Below, piece by piece: positions 51,920 to 61,838 of a DNA stretch of 64,000 nucleotides; position 1 is the stretch's first letter, and each line of letters begins with the position of its first letter. A model generated the notes under the pieces. It was not told where the DNA came from, did not search any database, and saw nothing but the letters and a program-made list of their open reading frames with translations. The position numbers and the translations under genes were made by a program. The stretch is taken from contig NZ_QLSZ01000002.1 of NCBI RefSeq assembly GCF_003268855.1, positions 1 to 64,000 on the forward strand, in the 5' to 3' direction. This DNA is from Flavobacterium aciduliphilum. Its GTDB lineage: Bacteria > Bacteroidota > Bacteroidia > Flavobacteriales > Flavobacteriaceae.

Positions 51920-54088
51920 ATGAAGTCAATTAAACTTGTTGTGTTGTTTCTATTATGTGGTTTTTCGCTTGTAGCTCAACAAAAATTATCGGTTGAAGAA
52001 ATCTATGCCGGAGCTTTTCGTGCCAAAGGAATGGACGAATTGCAAACCATGAAAAACACCAATCAATACACGGTTCTTAATTCGGATAGAGCTACTAGAA
52101 CCCAACAAATAGATTTATATGATTACGCCACATTAAAAAAAGTAGCAACCCTTGTTGATACCAAAAATGCCACTTTATTGTCGGACGGTATTGATAGCTA
52201 CACGTTTAGTAATGACGAGAAAAAGCTTTTGATAGCCAACAATAGTAATGCTATTTATCGCCATTCATTCACTGCCGATTATTATCTGTATGACCTAATA
52301 ACCAAACAAACCAGTAAATTGTTTGAGCAAGTGCAAGAGCCTACTTTTTCTCCCGATGGGACTAAAATTGCTTATGCAAAAGCAAACAACTTATTTGTGT
52401 ATGATATTGCTTCTAAAGCGACGACTCAAATCACTACCGATGGAAAGAAAAATGCCATCATCAACGGAATTACAGATTGGGTTTATGAAGAAGAATTTGC
52501 CTTTGTAAGAGCGTTCGATTGGAGTGCCGATAGCAAAAAAATAGCGTTTATTCGATTTGATGAAAGCGAAGTGCCCGAGTTTTCGATGAATATCTACAAG
52601 AAAGATTTGTATCCAAAGGTGGAGACGTTCAAGTATCCTAAGGCGGGTGAAAAAAATGCAACGGTTTCATTGTTTGTTTATGATGTGGCTAGTGCAGCCT
52701 CTAAAGCAATAAACTTAGGAAATTATTCCGATTTTTATATTGCTAGAATGAAATGGACTAATGAGGCTAATGTGCTTTGTGCTCAAGTATTGAATCGCCA
52801 TCAAGATAATCTAGATTTAATTTTTGTAGATGGAACTACGGGTGTGGCTAAAGTGGTGATGAATGAGAAAGATGCTGCTTATGTAGAGGTAACCGATAAT
52901 TTGACGTTTTTGAAAGACAACAGTTTTATATGGACTTCAGAGAAAGACGGTTTCAATCATATTTATTGGTATGACAAAACCGGTAAGCTAAAAAACCAAG
53001 TGACTAAAGGCAATTGGGAAGTAACGGCTTACTACGGATTTGACGAAAAAACAAAAACGATTTTCTATCAATCAACAGAAAATGGTTCGACAGTGAGAGA
53101 TGTGTATAAAATCAGTTTGGATGGAAAGAAAAAAGTAAAATTGTCGCAACGAGTGGGAACCAATTCGGCAACATTTAGTCCAGATTTTACGTATTTCATC
53201 AGCACATATTCTAGCGCAAGTGTACCAACAACCTATTCTTTGAACAATTCTAAAGACGGAAAACAAGTGCAATTGATTGAAGATAATGCTGCTTTGGCTG
53301 AAAAGGTGAAAAAGTATAATCTACCCACCAAAGAGTTTTTTGAATTGACTACTGAAAAAGGCAACAAATTGAATGCTTGGATGATCAAACCGAAAGATTT
53401 TGACGCTTCCAAAAAATACCCCGTTTTTATGTATCAATATTCGGGTCCAGGTTCGCAACAAGTAGCTAATGATTGGTTGGATATCAACGATTATTGGTTC
53501 ATGATGTTGTCGCAACAAGGGTATATAACAGTATGTGTAGATGGAAGAGGCACCGGATTTAAAGGAGCAGCATTCAAAAAATGCACGCAAAAAGAATTAG
53601 GAAAATATGAAGTAGAAGATCAAATTGATGCCGCAAAAGTAATTGGAAATTATGCGTATGTGGATAAATCTAGAATTGGTATCTTTGGCTGGTCGTTTGG
53701 TGGATTTATGGCAAGTAATTGTATCATGAAAGGTGCTGAGGTGTTTAAAATGGCGATTGCGGTAGCTCCGGTGACCAATTGGAGGTTTTATGACAGCATT
53801 TACACAGAGCGCTACATGCAAACCCCACAGGAAAATGCAAGTGGGTATGATGACAATTCGCCAATCAATCATGTGAGCAAATTAAAAGGGAACTTTTTGT
53901 TAATTCACGGAACGGCAGATGATAACGTACATGTTCAGAATTCCATGCAAATGATTGAAGCTTTGGTTCAAGCGAATAAACAATTTGATTGGGCGATTTA
54001 TCCCGACAAAAACCATGGCATTTATGGAGGTAAAACGAGAATACAGTTGTTTAATAAAATGACCAATTTTATCAAAGATAAACTATAA
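51920..54088 (+). CDS. Dipeptidyl peptidase IV-type S9 prolyl peptidase
   Basis: This 722-aa exported enzyme has a signal peptide (FSLVAQQ). An eight-bladed beta-propeller (about 30-480) contains the substrate N-terminus-binding double Glu in DWVYEEEFAF. The C-terminal alpha/beta-hydrolase carries the catalytic triad S592 (GWSFGGFM), D667 (GTADDNVH) and H699 (NHGIYGG). DPP IV releases Xaa-Pro dipeptides from peptides, here in the periplasm. It is 28 bp ahead of the first POT transporter, a convincing peptide digestion-and-uptake unit. Confidence 0.92.
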   Translation: MKSIKLVVLFLLCGFSLVAQQKLSVEEIYAGAFRAKGMDELQTMKNTNQYTVLNSDRATRTQQIDLYDYATLKKVATLVDTKNATLLSDGIDSYTFSNDEKKLLIANNSNAIYRHSFTADYYLYDLITKQTSKLFEQVQEPTFSPDGTKIAYAKANNLFVYDIASKATTQITTDGKKNAIINGITDWVYEEEFAFVRAFDWSADSKKIAFIRFDESEVPEFSMNIYKKDLYPKVETFKYPKAGEKNATVSLFVYDVASAASKAINLGNYSDFYIARMKWTNEANVLCAQVLNRHQDNLDLIFVDGTTGVAKVVMNEKDAAYVEVTDNLTFLKDNSFIWTSEKDGFNHIYWYDKTGKLKNQVTKGNWEVTAYYGFDEKTKTIFYQSTENGSTVRDVYKISLDGKKKVKLSQRVGTNSATFSPDFTYFISTYSSASVPTTYSLNNSKDGKQVQLIEDNAALAEKVKKYNLPTKEFFELTTEKGNKLNAWMIKPKDFDASKKYPVFMYQYSGPGSQQVANDWLDINDYWFMMLSQQGYITVCVDGRGTGFKGAAFKKCTQKELGKYEVEDQIDAAKVIGNYAYVDKSRIGIFGWSFGGFMASNCIMKGAEVFKMAIAVAPVTNWRFYDSIYTERYMQTPQENASGYDDNSPINHVSKLKGNFLLIHGTADDNVHVQNSMQMIEALVQANKQFDWAIYPDKNHGIYGGKTRIQLFNKMTNFIKDKL

Positions 54089-54116
54089 TCAAACTAAATA
54101 AACTAAAACAATAATT

Positions 54117-55637
54117 ATGAGTGAACAAGTAAAAACAGGACATCCAAAGGGGCTTTTCTTCCTTTTCTTTACAGAGATGTGGGAGCGATTCAGTTATTAT
54201 GGAATGAGGGCCATCTTTATTCTATTTATGACCAAAATTTTATTGATGAAAGATGCAGATGCATCTCAAATCTATGGAAGTTATACTGGATTAGTATATC
54301 TTACACCACTTTTAGGAGGGTACTTGTGTGATAAATTTTTAGGAAACCGAAGAAGTATCGTTATCGGAGGTTTGTTAATGGCTTTGGGGCAATTCTTTAT
54401 GTTTTTGAGTGCTTCAGCAGGAGCCAATGGCGGAGTTTCATTAATGTGGTTGGGATTAACAGCAATTATTATTGGTAATGGATTCTTCAAACCCAATATT
54501 TCAACGATGGTAGGACAACTGTATCCTGCAAACGATAGAAGAATTGATAGTGCCTTTACTATTTTCTATATGGGAATCAACTTGGGCGCTTTCTTTTCAC
54601 CTTTAGTGTGTGGTTCTATGGATTTCAAATGGGGCTTCTTGGCAGCTTGTATAGGGATGTTATTAGGATTAGTAGCATTTATTTTTGGTCAAAAGAAATT
54701 CCTTATTTCTGAAGAAGGGAAACACATTGGTTTACCTGTTAAGAAATTGGATGCCACAAGTATTGCGATGATTGTTGGTTCTATTGGAATTATCTTCTTT
54801 ATGTTGAATTTCAAGCAAATGTTCAATAGTGATACAGATATTATTGGATATTTTATTTATGGTGCTATGGTGGCCATGCCTGTATTAATTTTGACTGACA
54901 AAAGTTTGTCTAAAATTGAATTACAAAGAATCACAGTGATTTTTATTTTAGCGTTCTTCGTGATTTTCTTCTGGGGAGCGTTTGAACAAGCTGGAGCTTC
55001 TTTGACATTGTTTGCAGATAGACAAACAAACAGAACTTTATTTGGATGGGAAATGCCAGCTTCATATTTTCAATCTGTAAATCCATTAGCAGTTATTTCT
55101 TTGGCACCAATCATGACTATTGTATGGGGCTTTTTATATGCTAGAAAATTGGAACCTTCTTCTCCCAAAAAAATGGCGATAGGTCTTGGTATGGTGGCTA
55201 TGGGGTATGTAGTTATTGCTATTGCGGTGAAAGGATTGGGAATTGGTGAAAAAGTATCGATGTGGTGGTTGATTGGGTTGTATGTAATTCATACTATTGG
55301 AGAATTATGTTTGTCACCAATCGGGTTATCAATGGTTTCTAAATTAGCGCCGTTACGATTATCTTCTTTAATGATGGGAACTTGGTTCTTGGCTAATGCT
55401 GCGGCGAATAAATTTGCAGGAACATTAAGTGCCTTGATTCCTGGAGGAGAGGATGGAACGGGAGGAGCGACTCATTTCTTAGGATTCCAAATTACTAATT
55501 TATATGAGTTCTTCGTATTGTTTATCATCATGTCGGGTTCTGCTTCAGCCATTTTGTTTTTCTTAAGCTCATGGTTGGAAAAAAGAATGCACAACGATCA
55601 TGTAGAAGGGGTAGATTTAGAAGTAGAAAACCGATAA
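54117..55637 (+). CDS. POT/PTR-family proton:oligopeptide symporter (1)
   Basis: This 506-aa inner-membrane protein has twelve to fourteen spans. The POT signature is in FTEMWERFSYYGMRAIFILF (about 17-36), with the E-x-x-ERFxYYG proton-coupling motif; NGFFKPNISTMVGQLY and GELCLSPIGLSM are also typical. It should import di- and tripeptides. It follows the DPP IV gene by 28 bp and precedes a related transporter by 70 bp, so dipeptide release and uptake may be transcriptionally linked. Confidence 0.93.
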   Translation: MSEQVKTGHPKGLFFLFFTEMWERFSYYGMRAIFILFMTKILLMKDADASQIYGSYTGLVYLTPLLGGYLCDKFLGNRRSIVIGGLLMALGQFFMFLSASAGANGGVSLMWLGLTAIIIGNGFFKPNISTMVGQLYPANDRRIDSAFTIFYMGINLGAFFSPLVCGSMDFKWGFLAACIGMLLGLVAFIFGQKKFLISEEGKHIGLPVKKLDATSIAMIVGSIGIIFFMLNFKQMFNSDTDIIGYFIYGAMVAMPVLILTDKSLSKIELQRITVIFILAFFVIFFWGAFEQAGASLTLFADRQTNRTLFGWEMPASYFQSVNPLAVISLAPIMTIVWGFLYARKLEPSSPKKMAIGLGMVAMGYVVIAIAVKGLGIGEKVSMWWLIGLYVIHTIGELCLSPIGLSMVSKLAPLRLSSLMMGTWFLANAAANKFAGTLSALIPGGEDGTGGATHFLGFQITNLYEFFVLFIIMSGSASAILFFLSSWLEKRMHNDHVEGVDLEVENR

Positions 55638-55707
55638 ATCTTTTCAAAATATTTTATATCTTTCAAACCTGTAACTCAATTGTTGCAGGTTTTTTAATTC
55701 AAAACTT

Positions 55708-57231
55708 ATGGCAGAAAAATTAACCTTAGAGCAAATTCAAAACTTTAAAGGAAAATATCCAAAGCAAATTTGGAGTCTTTTCTTTTCGGAAATGTGGGAA
55801 CGTTTTTGCTTTTATGGCATGCGCGGCATGTTGGTGTTTTTTATGATATCTCAATTAAATTTTCAAAAAACAGAGGCTAACTTGCAATATGGTGCTACCC
55901 AAGCATTTGTATATGCTTTTACGTTTATCGGTGGTCTTTTCGCGGATAAAATTTTAGGTTTTAGAAAGTCGTTGTTTTGGGGCGGAATATTGATGATTGT
56001 AGGGAGTATGATTTTGGCTACCGACCCACACCAATATTTCTTTTTGGGAATATCATTTACCATCATTGGAACAGGTTTTTTTAAACCTAATATATCCACA
56101 ATGGTAGGGAAATTATATAAAGCAGGAGACTCTAGAACCGATGCTGGATTTTCTTTATTTTATGCCGGAATCAATCTTGGTGCGTTGCTAGGAGGATATT
56201 TGTGTATTGCAATAGGAAAAGGCGAAATGTTAGCCACAACGATTCCCGCTGATAAACGATGGAATGTCGCTTTTGGTTTGGCTGCTGTTGTTATGGTTAT
56301 TAGTTTGATTAATTTTGTTTTTACACAACGTTCTCTTGGGAGTATTGGAGTACAGCCAGGGCATCCAGATTCAGAAGCTCCTCATCAAAAAGTGTCTAAA
56401 TTTCTCGAATATGGGGTATATGTTGGGACATTACTTTTAATTCCCGTAATAAAAATAATGGTTTCAAAGACTCAATTCACCGATTATTTCATGTGGACCA
56501 TTGGCCCTCTTACACTATGTTACCTTTTTTATGAGATGACAAAAGTAACATCAGCCGAACGAAAAAAACTTTGGGCGGCTTTAGTGTTCATTCTTTTTTC
56601 AATAGTTTTTTGGGGAATCTATGAACAAAGTGGCGGTTCGCTGAGTATTTTTGCAGCTGAAAATTTAGATAAAAACTTACTAGGCATGAAACTTGATCCT
56701 AATGGGGTTAATAATTCTGCGGGAGCTTTCTTTATTATATTTTTAGCCCCTATATTAGGGCTGTTGTGGATTTGGTTGAGTGAAAGAAAGATAGAACCCA
56801 ACACGATTATTAAGTTTGGTTTAGGATTTATTTTGTTGGGGTTTGGATATTATGTTTTATTCGCTACCAAGTTTTTTGCAACATTAGCAGGGATAACCTC
56901 ACTAAATGTGTTTACATTGGCATTACTTGTGATTACCTTTGGAGAGCTTTGTTTGTCGCCAATTGGGTTGTCTATCATGACAAAACTTTCTACTAAAAAT
57001 TTGCAGGGAATGATGATGGGTATGTGGTTTTTGGCAAGTGCTTATGGTCAGTATGTTGCAGGATTAATTGGCGCTTTTTTGTCGGAGGCAAAAGCAGGAG
57101 CAAGCAAGTATGAAGTTTTGAATACGTACACCGAAGGTTATAAAGAATTGGGTTGGTTTGCTTTAATTGCTGGAATCTTATTAATCACCATTTCGCCATT
57201 TGTAAAAAAACTTATGCAAGAAGTAAAATAA
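55708..57231 (+). CDS. POT/PTR-family proton:oligopeptide symporter (2)
   Basis: This 507-aa inner-membrane protein has the same plan as the preceding gene: SEMWERFCFYGMRGMLVFF, GTGFFKPNISTMVGKLYKAGD and GELCLSPIGLSIM. The ExxERFxYYG motif has F and C instead of Y and S (ERFCFYG), which is tolerated in the family. A separate hairpin or promoter is not seen in the 70-bp gap, apart from a CCTGTAACTC...TTGCAGG pair (stem near 55668-55689) with a T-run; read-through or termination there is uncertain. Confidence 0.93.
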   Translation: MAEKLTLEQIQNFKGKYPKQIWSLFFSEMWERFCFYGMRGMLVFFMISQLNFQKTEANLQYGATQAFVYAFTFIGGLFADKILGFRKSLFWGGILMIVGSMILATDPHQYFFLGISFTIIGTGFFKPNISTMVGKLYKAGDSRTDAGFSLFYAGINLGALLGGYLCIAIGKGEMLATTIPADKRWNVAFGLAAVVMVISLINFVFTQRSLGSIGVQPGHPDSEAPHQKVSKFLEYGVYVGTLLLIPVIKIMVSKTQFTDYFMWTIGPLTLCYLFYEMTKVTSAERKKLWAALVFILFSIVFWGIYEQSGGSLSIFAAENLDKNLLGMKLDPNGVNNSAGAFFIIFLAPILGLLWIWLSERKIEPNTIIKFGLGFILLGFGYYVLFATKFFATLAGITSLNVFTLALLVITFGELCLSPIGLSIMTKLSTKNLQGMMMGMWFLASAYGQYVAGLIGAFLSEAKAGASKYEVLNTYTEGYKELGWFALIAGILLITISPFVKKLMQEVK

Positions 57232-57276
57232 AATTCATAAATTTCGACACTATTTTAAAGCAAAACATTTATAGAG

Positions 57277-57822
57277 ATGAAAAAAATATTTATTGTGATG
57301 TTGTTTGTAGCAGTAAGTGCTTCTTCCTATGCACAAGAGGGGCTTACATGGTATAATGATATGACCAAGGCCGTAGCAATTTCTCAAAAAGAACAAAAAC
57401 CAATGTTTCTTTTCTTTACTGGAAGTGATTGGTGTGGTTGGTGTATGAGATTGCAAAATGAAGTGTTCAAAACCCCTGAATTTATTTCTTGGGCAAAAGA
57501 ACATGTCGTGTTGGTCGAATTGGATTATCCAAGAAGAACGGAACAACCAGAACAGATAAAAATGCAAAATGCTCAAATGCAACAGATGTTTCAAGTACAA
57601 GGATATCCAACAGTATGGTTTGTAAAACCAACGGTTAAAGAAGACGGAAAAATCAATTTGGAGCAATTAGGAAGTACAGGATATGTAGCAGGCGGTCCAT
57701 CAAAATGGCTTGAAGGAGCCAATCAAATCATTGCTAAATACATTCCTCTAGAAGAGCCGCCAATAGTTAAAGAAACTCCCATCAAAAAAACAAGTGCCAA
57801 GAAAAGTGCCAAGAAAAAATAA
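57277..57822 (+). CDS. Thioredoxin-like exported protein
   Basis: This 181-aa protein has a signal peptide (AVSASSYAQ). A thioredoxin fold follows with a CxxC active site in DWCGWCMRLQ (about 52-56) and a cis-Pro in QGYPTVWF. It resembles DUF953/thioredoxin_7-type proteins. The C-terminus is Lys-rich (KKTSAKKSAKKK) and probably disordered. It could act as a periplasmic thiol oxidoreductase or reductase. It is 45 bp after the second POT gene. Confidence 0.85.
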   Translation: MKKIFIVMLFVAVSASSYAQEGLTWYNDMTKAVAISQKEQKPMFLFFTGSDWCGWCMRLQNEVFKTPEFISWAKEHVVLVELDYPRRTEQPEQIKMQNAQMQQMFQVQGYPTVWFVKPTVKEDGKINLEQLGSTGYVAGGPSKWLEGANQIIAKYIPLEEPPIVKETPIKKTSAKKSAKKK

Positions 57823-57824
57823 AC

Positions 57825-59858
57825 CTAAATTTTAAAATATCCCATTTCTGAAATATCGTGAAATGGGATATTTTCTTTACTACAAGTTGCTTTCCATTGG
57901 GTAACATAGCTTTTAAAATTTGTAGTCCCAAAAACAACCATTTTAGGTTTCCAAAAACGGAAGAGTCGCTCGATATTTACTTTTGGAGCATCGATTAGAA
58001 TCAAAATGTCGGGATGAATATTTTTTAAATAGACACCCGATTTATCGATGATCATAATCTTATAAGTTTGAAAAGAGTAGAAATTTTTTAAGGTCGAGGT
58101 TTTGCTTATTCTACAGCCATTTTCTGTAATATAATTTTGAAGAGCCGCTTCTTCTTTCCAATTTTTTGGAGTGACATCATTACTGTGAAGTACTACATTT
58201 GTGCCATGTCTCTCAGAGATAATATTTTTTTTCTTTCCACTAAAAACGATGAACTCGTTCGTTTTTTGAGAAGTTACCTTCGAATCAATCCATATAATTT
58301 GAAACACAATTAAGCTGATTAAAAAAGCTATTGCCTTCTGATAGTTGGGTTTCTTTAGCCAAATAATCAAACTGAAAATCAGAAGATAGGTTCCCAACAT
58401 CATCCCAATACTGCAAAAAATATTCTTGAACACAAATGAATCTAATGAGGCTACCCATGAAATGATTTTGTTTAGGATATAGATGCTTTCTTCTAATGTG
58501 TTGTACAAAAAAGAATAATGTGAATCACATAATGCGATGAGCATGACAATCACGCCAAGTCCTAATATGAAAGACATGCCTGGGAGCACGATAAGATTCG
58601 TTACAAAAAACAAACTCGGAAATTGATGAAAATAGTAAATGCTTATAGGGAATGTTCCAATCTGTGCGGCAAAAGATACGGAAACAATATCCCAAAAATA
58701 CTTACTAATCTTGTTTTTGGGTGTCCAAAGGGATGAAATGAGAGGGTGCAGCCAAACAATAAAGAAGAGCGCAATATAGCTGAGTTGAAATCCGACATCA
58801 AACAAGAAAGCAGGTTGAAATAAAAGGATGATAAAAATAGATATAGCTAGGGTGTTATATATGTTGATGCTTCTTTTTAAGAAATTTCCAAGGGCAACAA
58901 ATGAAAACATGGCTACTGAACGCAATACTGATGGAGCCAATCCTGCCAAAACACCGAAACCCCATAGGCATAGAATGGTAATGATGCATTTTACCAAAGC
59001 AGCATTTTTGGTATTGGGAAATAGTTTTAAAAGAAAGGTGATGAAGAGTAAAATAAATCCTACATGGAGACCAGAAACGGATAAAATATGTACGGCACCA
59101 GCATATTGGTAGTCTTTGATAAGGTCTGGAGAAATGTCTTGTTGTTGTCCTAAAATTAAAGCAACTAAAACATGTAACTCGGGCGCGTTAAATTTGTATT
59201 TCTTTAGGTTTTGTATAATTCTTGTTCGGATACCATCGGCGAAATAAAAGATATCGCGATCGATTTTTTTGGTCAAAATGCAATTTTTACTTTGGCAATA
59301 AAATTGAGAATAGATTTGTTTGTTTTTTAGATAATTTCCATAGTCAAATTGGCTTGGGTTATTTGGTTTTTTAGTAAGAAATAAATAACCCTTGGCCAAG
59401 AGATGGGAACCTGTTTTGATGGGAAATTTAAAAGAATCTTTATCAATATTAAGAACGGTTTTTCCAATACAATTTCTTGTGTCAATTCGAATGATACTGG
59501 CATCATAGCGAATGGTATTATTAGAGTTTTTTAATTTTTCATTAATAACCAATTCGCAGGTATGCGCTTGCTTTTTGGAGCTTAGTAAATGGATATAATG
59601 ATTCGGATAGCGTGTTTGCTGGTGAATCAACAAGGTAAAACATCCAATAAGAAAAGAAACAACAAAAACATTGATTCCAAAATAAGGTTTTTGAAAAAGA
59701 GTATTTTGAGTACGGAAGTATAAATAGGATAACGAGCCCAATGAAAGAAGTAAAGCAAGCAACACTGGCGCTAGAGAAAAAGAGGCACTATGAGCGAAGA
59801 GAAGCCCTAGCACAAAGCAGCCTGTTATTTTAATTAATGGAAACTCAAATGTTTTCAT
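57825..59858 (-). CDS. ComEC/Rec2-type DNA-uptake membrane protein
   Basis: This 677-aa inner-membrane protein has an N-terminal DUF4131-like segment (about 20-170) and the ComEC/Rec2 competence domain (about 230-490, with the signature VHILSVSGLHVGFIL and GLAPSVLRSVAMF). At least nine hydrophobic segments are seen. The C-terminal part (about 525-677) aligns in position with the usual metallo-beta-lactamase domain, but I see no HxHxDH motif, so a nuclease role is unlikely. Members of this short kind are common in Flavobacteria. It is single-stranded DNA uptake related by family. Confidence 0.85.
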   Translation of the reverse strand: MKTFEFPLIKITGCFVLGLLFAHSASFSLAPVLLALLLSLGSLSYLYFRTQNTLFQKPYFGINVFVVSFLIGCFTLLIHQQTRYPNHYIHLLSSKKQAHTCELVINEKLKNSNNTIRYDASIIRIDTRNCIGKTVLNIDKDSFKFPIKTGSHLLAKGYLFLTKKPNNPSQFDYGNYLKNKQIYSQFYCQSKNCILTKKIDRDIFYFADGIRTRIIQNLKKYKFNAPELHVLVALILGQQQDISPDLIKDYQYAGAVHILSVSGLHVGFILLFITFLLKLFPNTKNAALVKCIITILCLWGFGVLAGLAPSVLRSVAMFSFVALGNFLKRSINIYNTLAISIFIILLFQPAFLFDVGFQLSYIALFFIVWLHPLISSLWTPKNKISKYFWDIVSVSFAAQIGTFPISIYYFHQFPSLFFVTNLIVLPGMSFILGLGVIVMLIALCDSHYSFLYNTLEESIYILNKIISWVASLDSFVFKNIFCSIGMMLGTYLLIFSLIIWLKKPNYQKAIAFLISLIVFQIIWIDSKVTSQKTNEFIVFSGKKKNIISERHGTNVVLHSNDVTPKNWKEEAALQNYITENGCRISKTSTLKNFYSFQTYKIMIIDKSGVYLKNIHPDILILIDAPKVNIERLFRFWKPKMVVFGTTNFKSYVTQWKATCSKENIPFHDISEMGYFKI

Positions 59859-59934
59859 AGGAATAAAAGTATGAAAAAGGATTAGGTTTCCAAATTTTAT
59901 TTATCAAATAAAATAATCTTTTTTGTAGAACAGA

Positions 59935-60441
59935 TTAGTCAATAATGCGATTGACTTGTACTAAGGTTTTAGCGTAATAAGCTTCTTTGGTAGAGGAGAT
60001 GATTACACCCAATTGATTCGAGGTATGTATGAATTTGATATCATCATCAACATCCGTGACAAGTCCCACATGATTTATTTCAAGTTTGTTGTTTGTTTTA
60101 AAGAACAATAAATCACCTTTACGAACATCATTAAAAGAAATGATGCGCCCTGATTTTGACATATCAATCGATTTTCTGGGAAGCGAAATGTTTATTTTTT
60201 TGAACGCAATAAAAACTAACCCAGAGCAATCAAGTCCTCTGTAATCAGTACCTCCCGCTTTGTAAGTAATGCCTAAGTAGGTTTTCGCTTCGTCAATAAG
60301 TTGGATTACAGTTTTATAAGACGCTTTTGTAAAGCTATTGTCTGTGTATGAATGTAATCTGGAAGTGGATTTACATGACATTACCCCTACACTCAAAAAT
60401 AAAACGAAGCATTTTAAATAATTTCTTTTTAGGATTGACAT
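59935..60441 (-). CDS. NlpC/P60-family (C40) lipoprotein
   Basis: This 168-aa lipoprotein has a signal ending in a lipobox (GVMSC, Cys about 23). The catalytic pair is Cys in RGLDCSGLVF and His in INHVGLVTD, and the third polar position is in FIHTSNQ. C40 peptidases cleave the D-Glu-mDAP peptide bond of peptidoglycan; the outer-membrane location suggests cell-wall turnover. It overlaps lpxB by 13 bp (60429-60441), a strong coupling sign. Confidence 0.9.
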   Translation of the reverse strand: MSILKRNYLKCFVLFLSVGVMSCKSTSRLHSYTDNSFTKASYKTVIQLIDEAKTYLGITYKAGGTDYRGLDCSGLVFIAFKKINISLPRKSIDMSKSGRIISFNDVRKGDLLFFKTNNKLEINHVGLVTDVDDDIKFIHTSNQLGVIISSTKEAYYAKTLVQVNRIID

Positions 60442-61544
60442 GTTTGTACAATTAATTGTGCTGTTGTTTTGCTGGCTCCCAGACCTCCCAGTTTTTTTTC
60501 TAATTCGGAATATTTTTTTAATAGCGTGTTACGATGTGGTTCGTTTAAAATTTTTTCCAATTCGTCTTTAATTCTCATTGTGTTACAGTCGTTTTGGATT
60601 AATTCAGTCACGACCGGTTCGTCCATAATCAAATTCACGAGGGAAATGTACTTTAAAGTAATGATCCGTTTTGCAATTTGATAGGAAATCCAACTTCCTT
60701 TGTAACATACTACTTCGGGGACTTTAAATAAAGCGGTTTCCAATGTAGCAGTTCCTGAAGTTACTAAAGCAGCGTGCGCATGAGCTAATAAATCGTACGT
60801 CTTATTGCTAATGAATTTAATGTTACGTTCTTTGATAAAAGGTTTATACAATTCAAACTCTTGACTTGGAGCGCCAGCAATTACAAATTGATAGTTTGGA
60901 AAATCATGGACAACACTTAACATCAAAGACAACATAACCGAGATTTCTTGTTTTCGACTTCCAGGAAGTATTGCGATAATAGGCTTGTCGTCAAGTTGGT
61001 GCGCTGTTCTAAAACTATTGTTATCAATTTCAGTACGATTGTGAATGGCATCAATAAGCGGATGACCAACAAAATTTACAGGAAAATGATGTTTTTTCTC
61101 ATAAAAATCTTTCTCAAAAGGAAGGATGACATAGAGTTTGTCGAAATCTCTTTTTATTGCTTTTATTCGACTTTCTTTCCAAGCCCAAATTTGAGGCGAA
61201 ATATAATAATGTGTTCGATATCCTTTTTTCTTAGCCCATTTTGCAATACGCATGTTAAACCCCGGATAGTCAATGAAAATTAGGACATCGGGATTAAATT
61301 TTTCAATATCTGCTTTACAAAAGGTGATATTATTCAAGATGGTTTTTAAATTTAGGACTACTTCGGCAAATCCCATAAAGGCCAATTCTCGATAATGTTT
61401 TATCAATGTTCCTCCTACTTTTTGCATCAAATCACCCCCCCAAAATCGAATTTCAGCATTTGTATCCTCTTGATATAAGGCTTTCATTAAATTGGAACCA
61501 TGTAAATCTCCTGAAGCTTCTCCAGCAATGATGTAGTATTTCAT
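60429..61544 (-). CDS. lpxB: Lipid-A-disaccharide synthase
   Basis: This 371-aa cytoplasmic, membrane-associated glycosyltransferase joins UDP-2,3-diacylglucosamine and lipid X in lipid A synthesis. The family motifs are visible: IIAGEASGDLHGSNLM at the start, FIDYPGFNMRIAKWAKKKG, FVGHPLID, LPGSRKQEI, and the C-terminal SGTATLETALFKVPEVVCYKG. The length fits. It follows the small membrane gene by 1 bp and surE by about 290 bp; lpxB next to surE is a frequent arrangement in Bacteroidota. Confidence 0.95.
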   Translation of the reverse strand: MKYYIIAGEASGDLHGSNLMKALYQEDTNAEIRFWGGDLMQKVGGTLIKHYRELAFMGFAEVVLNLKTILNNITFCKADIEKFNPDVLIFIDYPGFNMRIAKWAKKKGYRTHYYISPQIWAWKESRIKAIKRDFDKLYVILPFEKDFYEKKHHFPVNFVGHPLIDAIHNRTEIDNNSFRTAHQLDDKPIIAILPGSRKQEISVMLSLMLSVVHDFPNYQFVIAGAPSQEFELYKPFIKERNIKFISNKTYDLLAHAHAALVTSGTATLETALFKVPEVVCYKGSWISYQIAKRIITLKYISLVNLIMDEPVVTELIQNDCNTMRIKDELEKILNEPHRNTLLKKYSELEKKLGGLGASKTTAQLIVQTCQS

Positions 61545-61545
61545 T

Positions 61546-61818
61546 TTAAATAAACAGTGTAAGAATTGCTAAAAGTAGTGTGGCTAATACAATGCCTCTC
61601 GCCATCAGTTCTTTATTGATTTTTAGAAGTAAAAAGAAAACAAAAATATTTAAAATAGCTCCCAATGTAATTACTTTTCCTAACACCCCCTCTGATTTTA
61701 CAAGCTGTAAATCTGTAAACGTTTTTAATTCGGTAAAACATTTTAAAAAAATGAAAACACCTAAAAAAGTCGTAAAAAGACCAATAAAAAAACCAATAAA
61801 TAAATCTGTTTTCTTCAT
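61546..61818 (-). CDS. Small membrane protein
   Basis: This 90-aa protein has three hydrophobic segments (about 6-26, 48-66, 72-90) and no recognised motif. It is 1 bp before lpxB and 20 bp after surE on the same strand, so it belongs to the surE-lpxB-nlpC transcript. Confidence 0.75.
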   Translation of the reverse strand: MKKTDLFIGFFIGLFTTFLGVFIFLKCFTELKTFTDLQLVKSEGVLGKVITLGAILNIFVFFLLLKINKELMARGIVLATLLLAILTLFI

Positions 61819-61838
61819 AAGATTATCTTGTTTTTAAT

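Noticed and set aside
57250-57666. 138-aa minus-strand frame over the thioredoxin-like gene
   Set aside because: It is a shadow of a plus-strand gene with a signal peptide and CxxC motif; the antisense translation shows no domain pattern.
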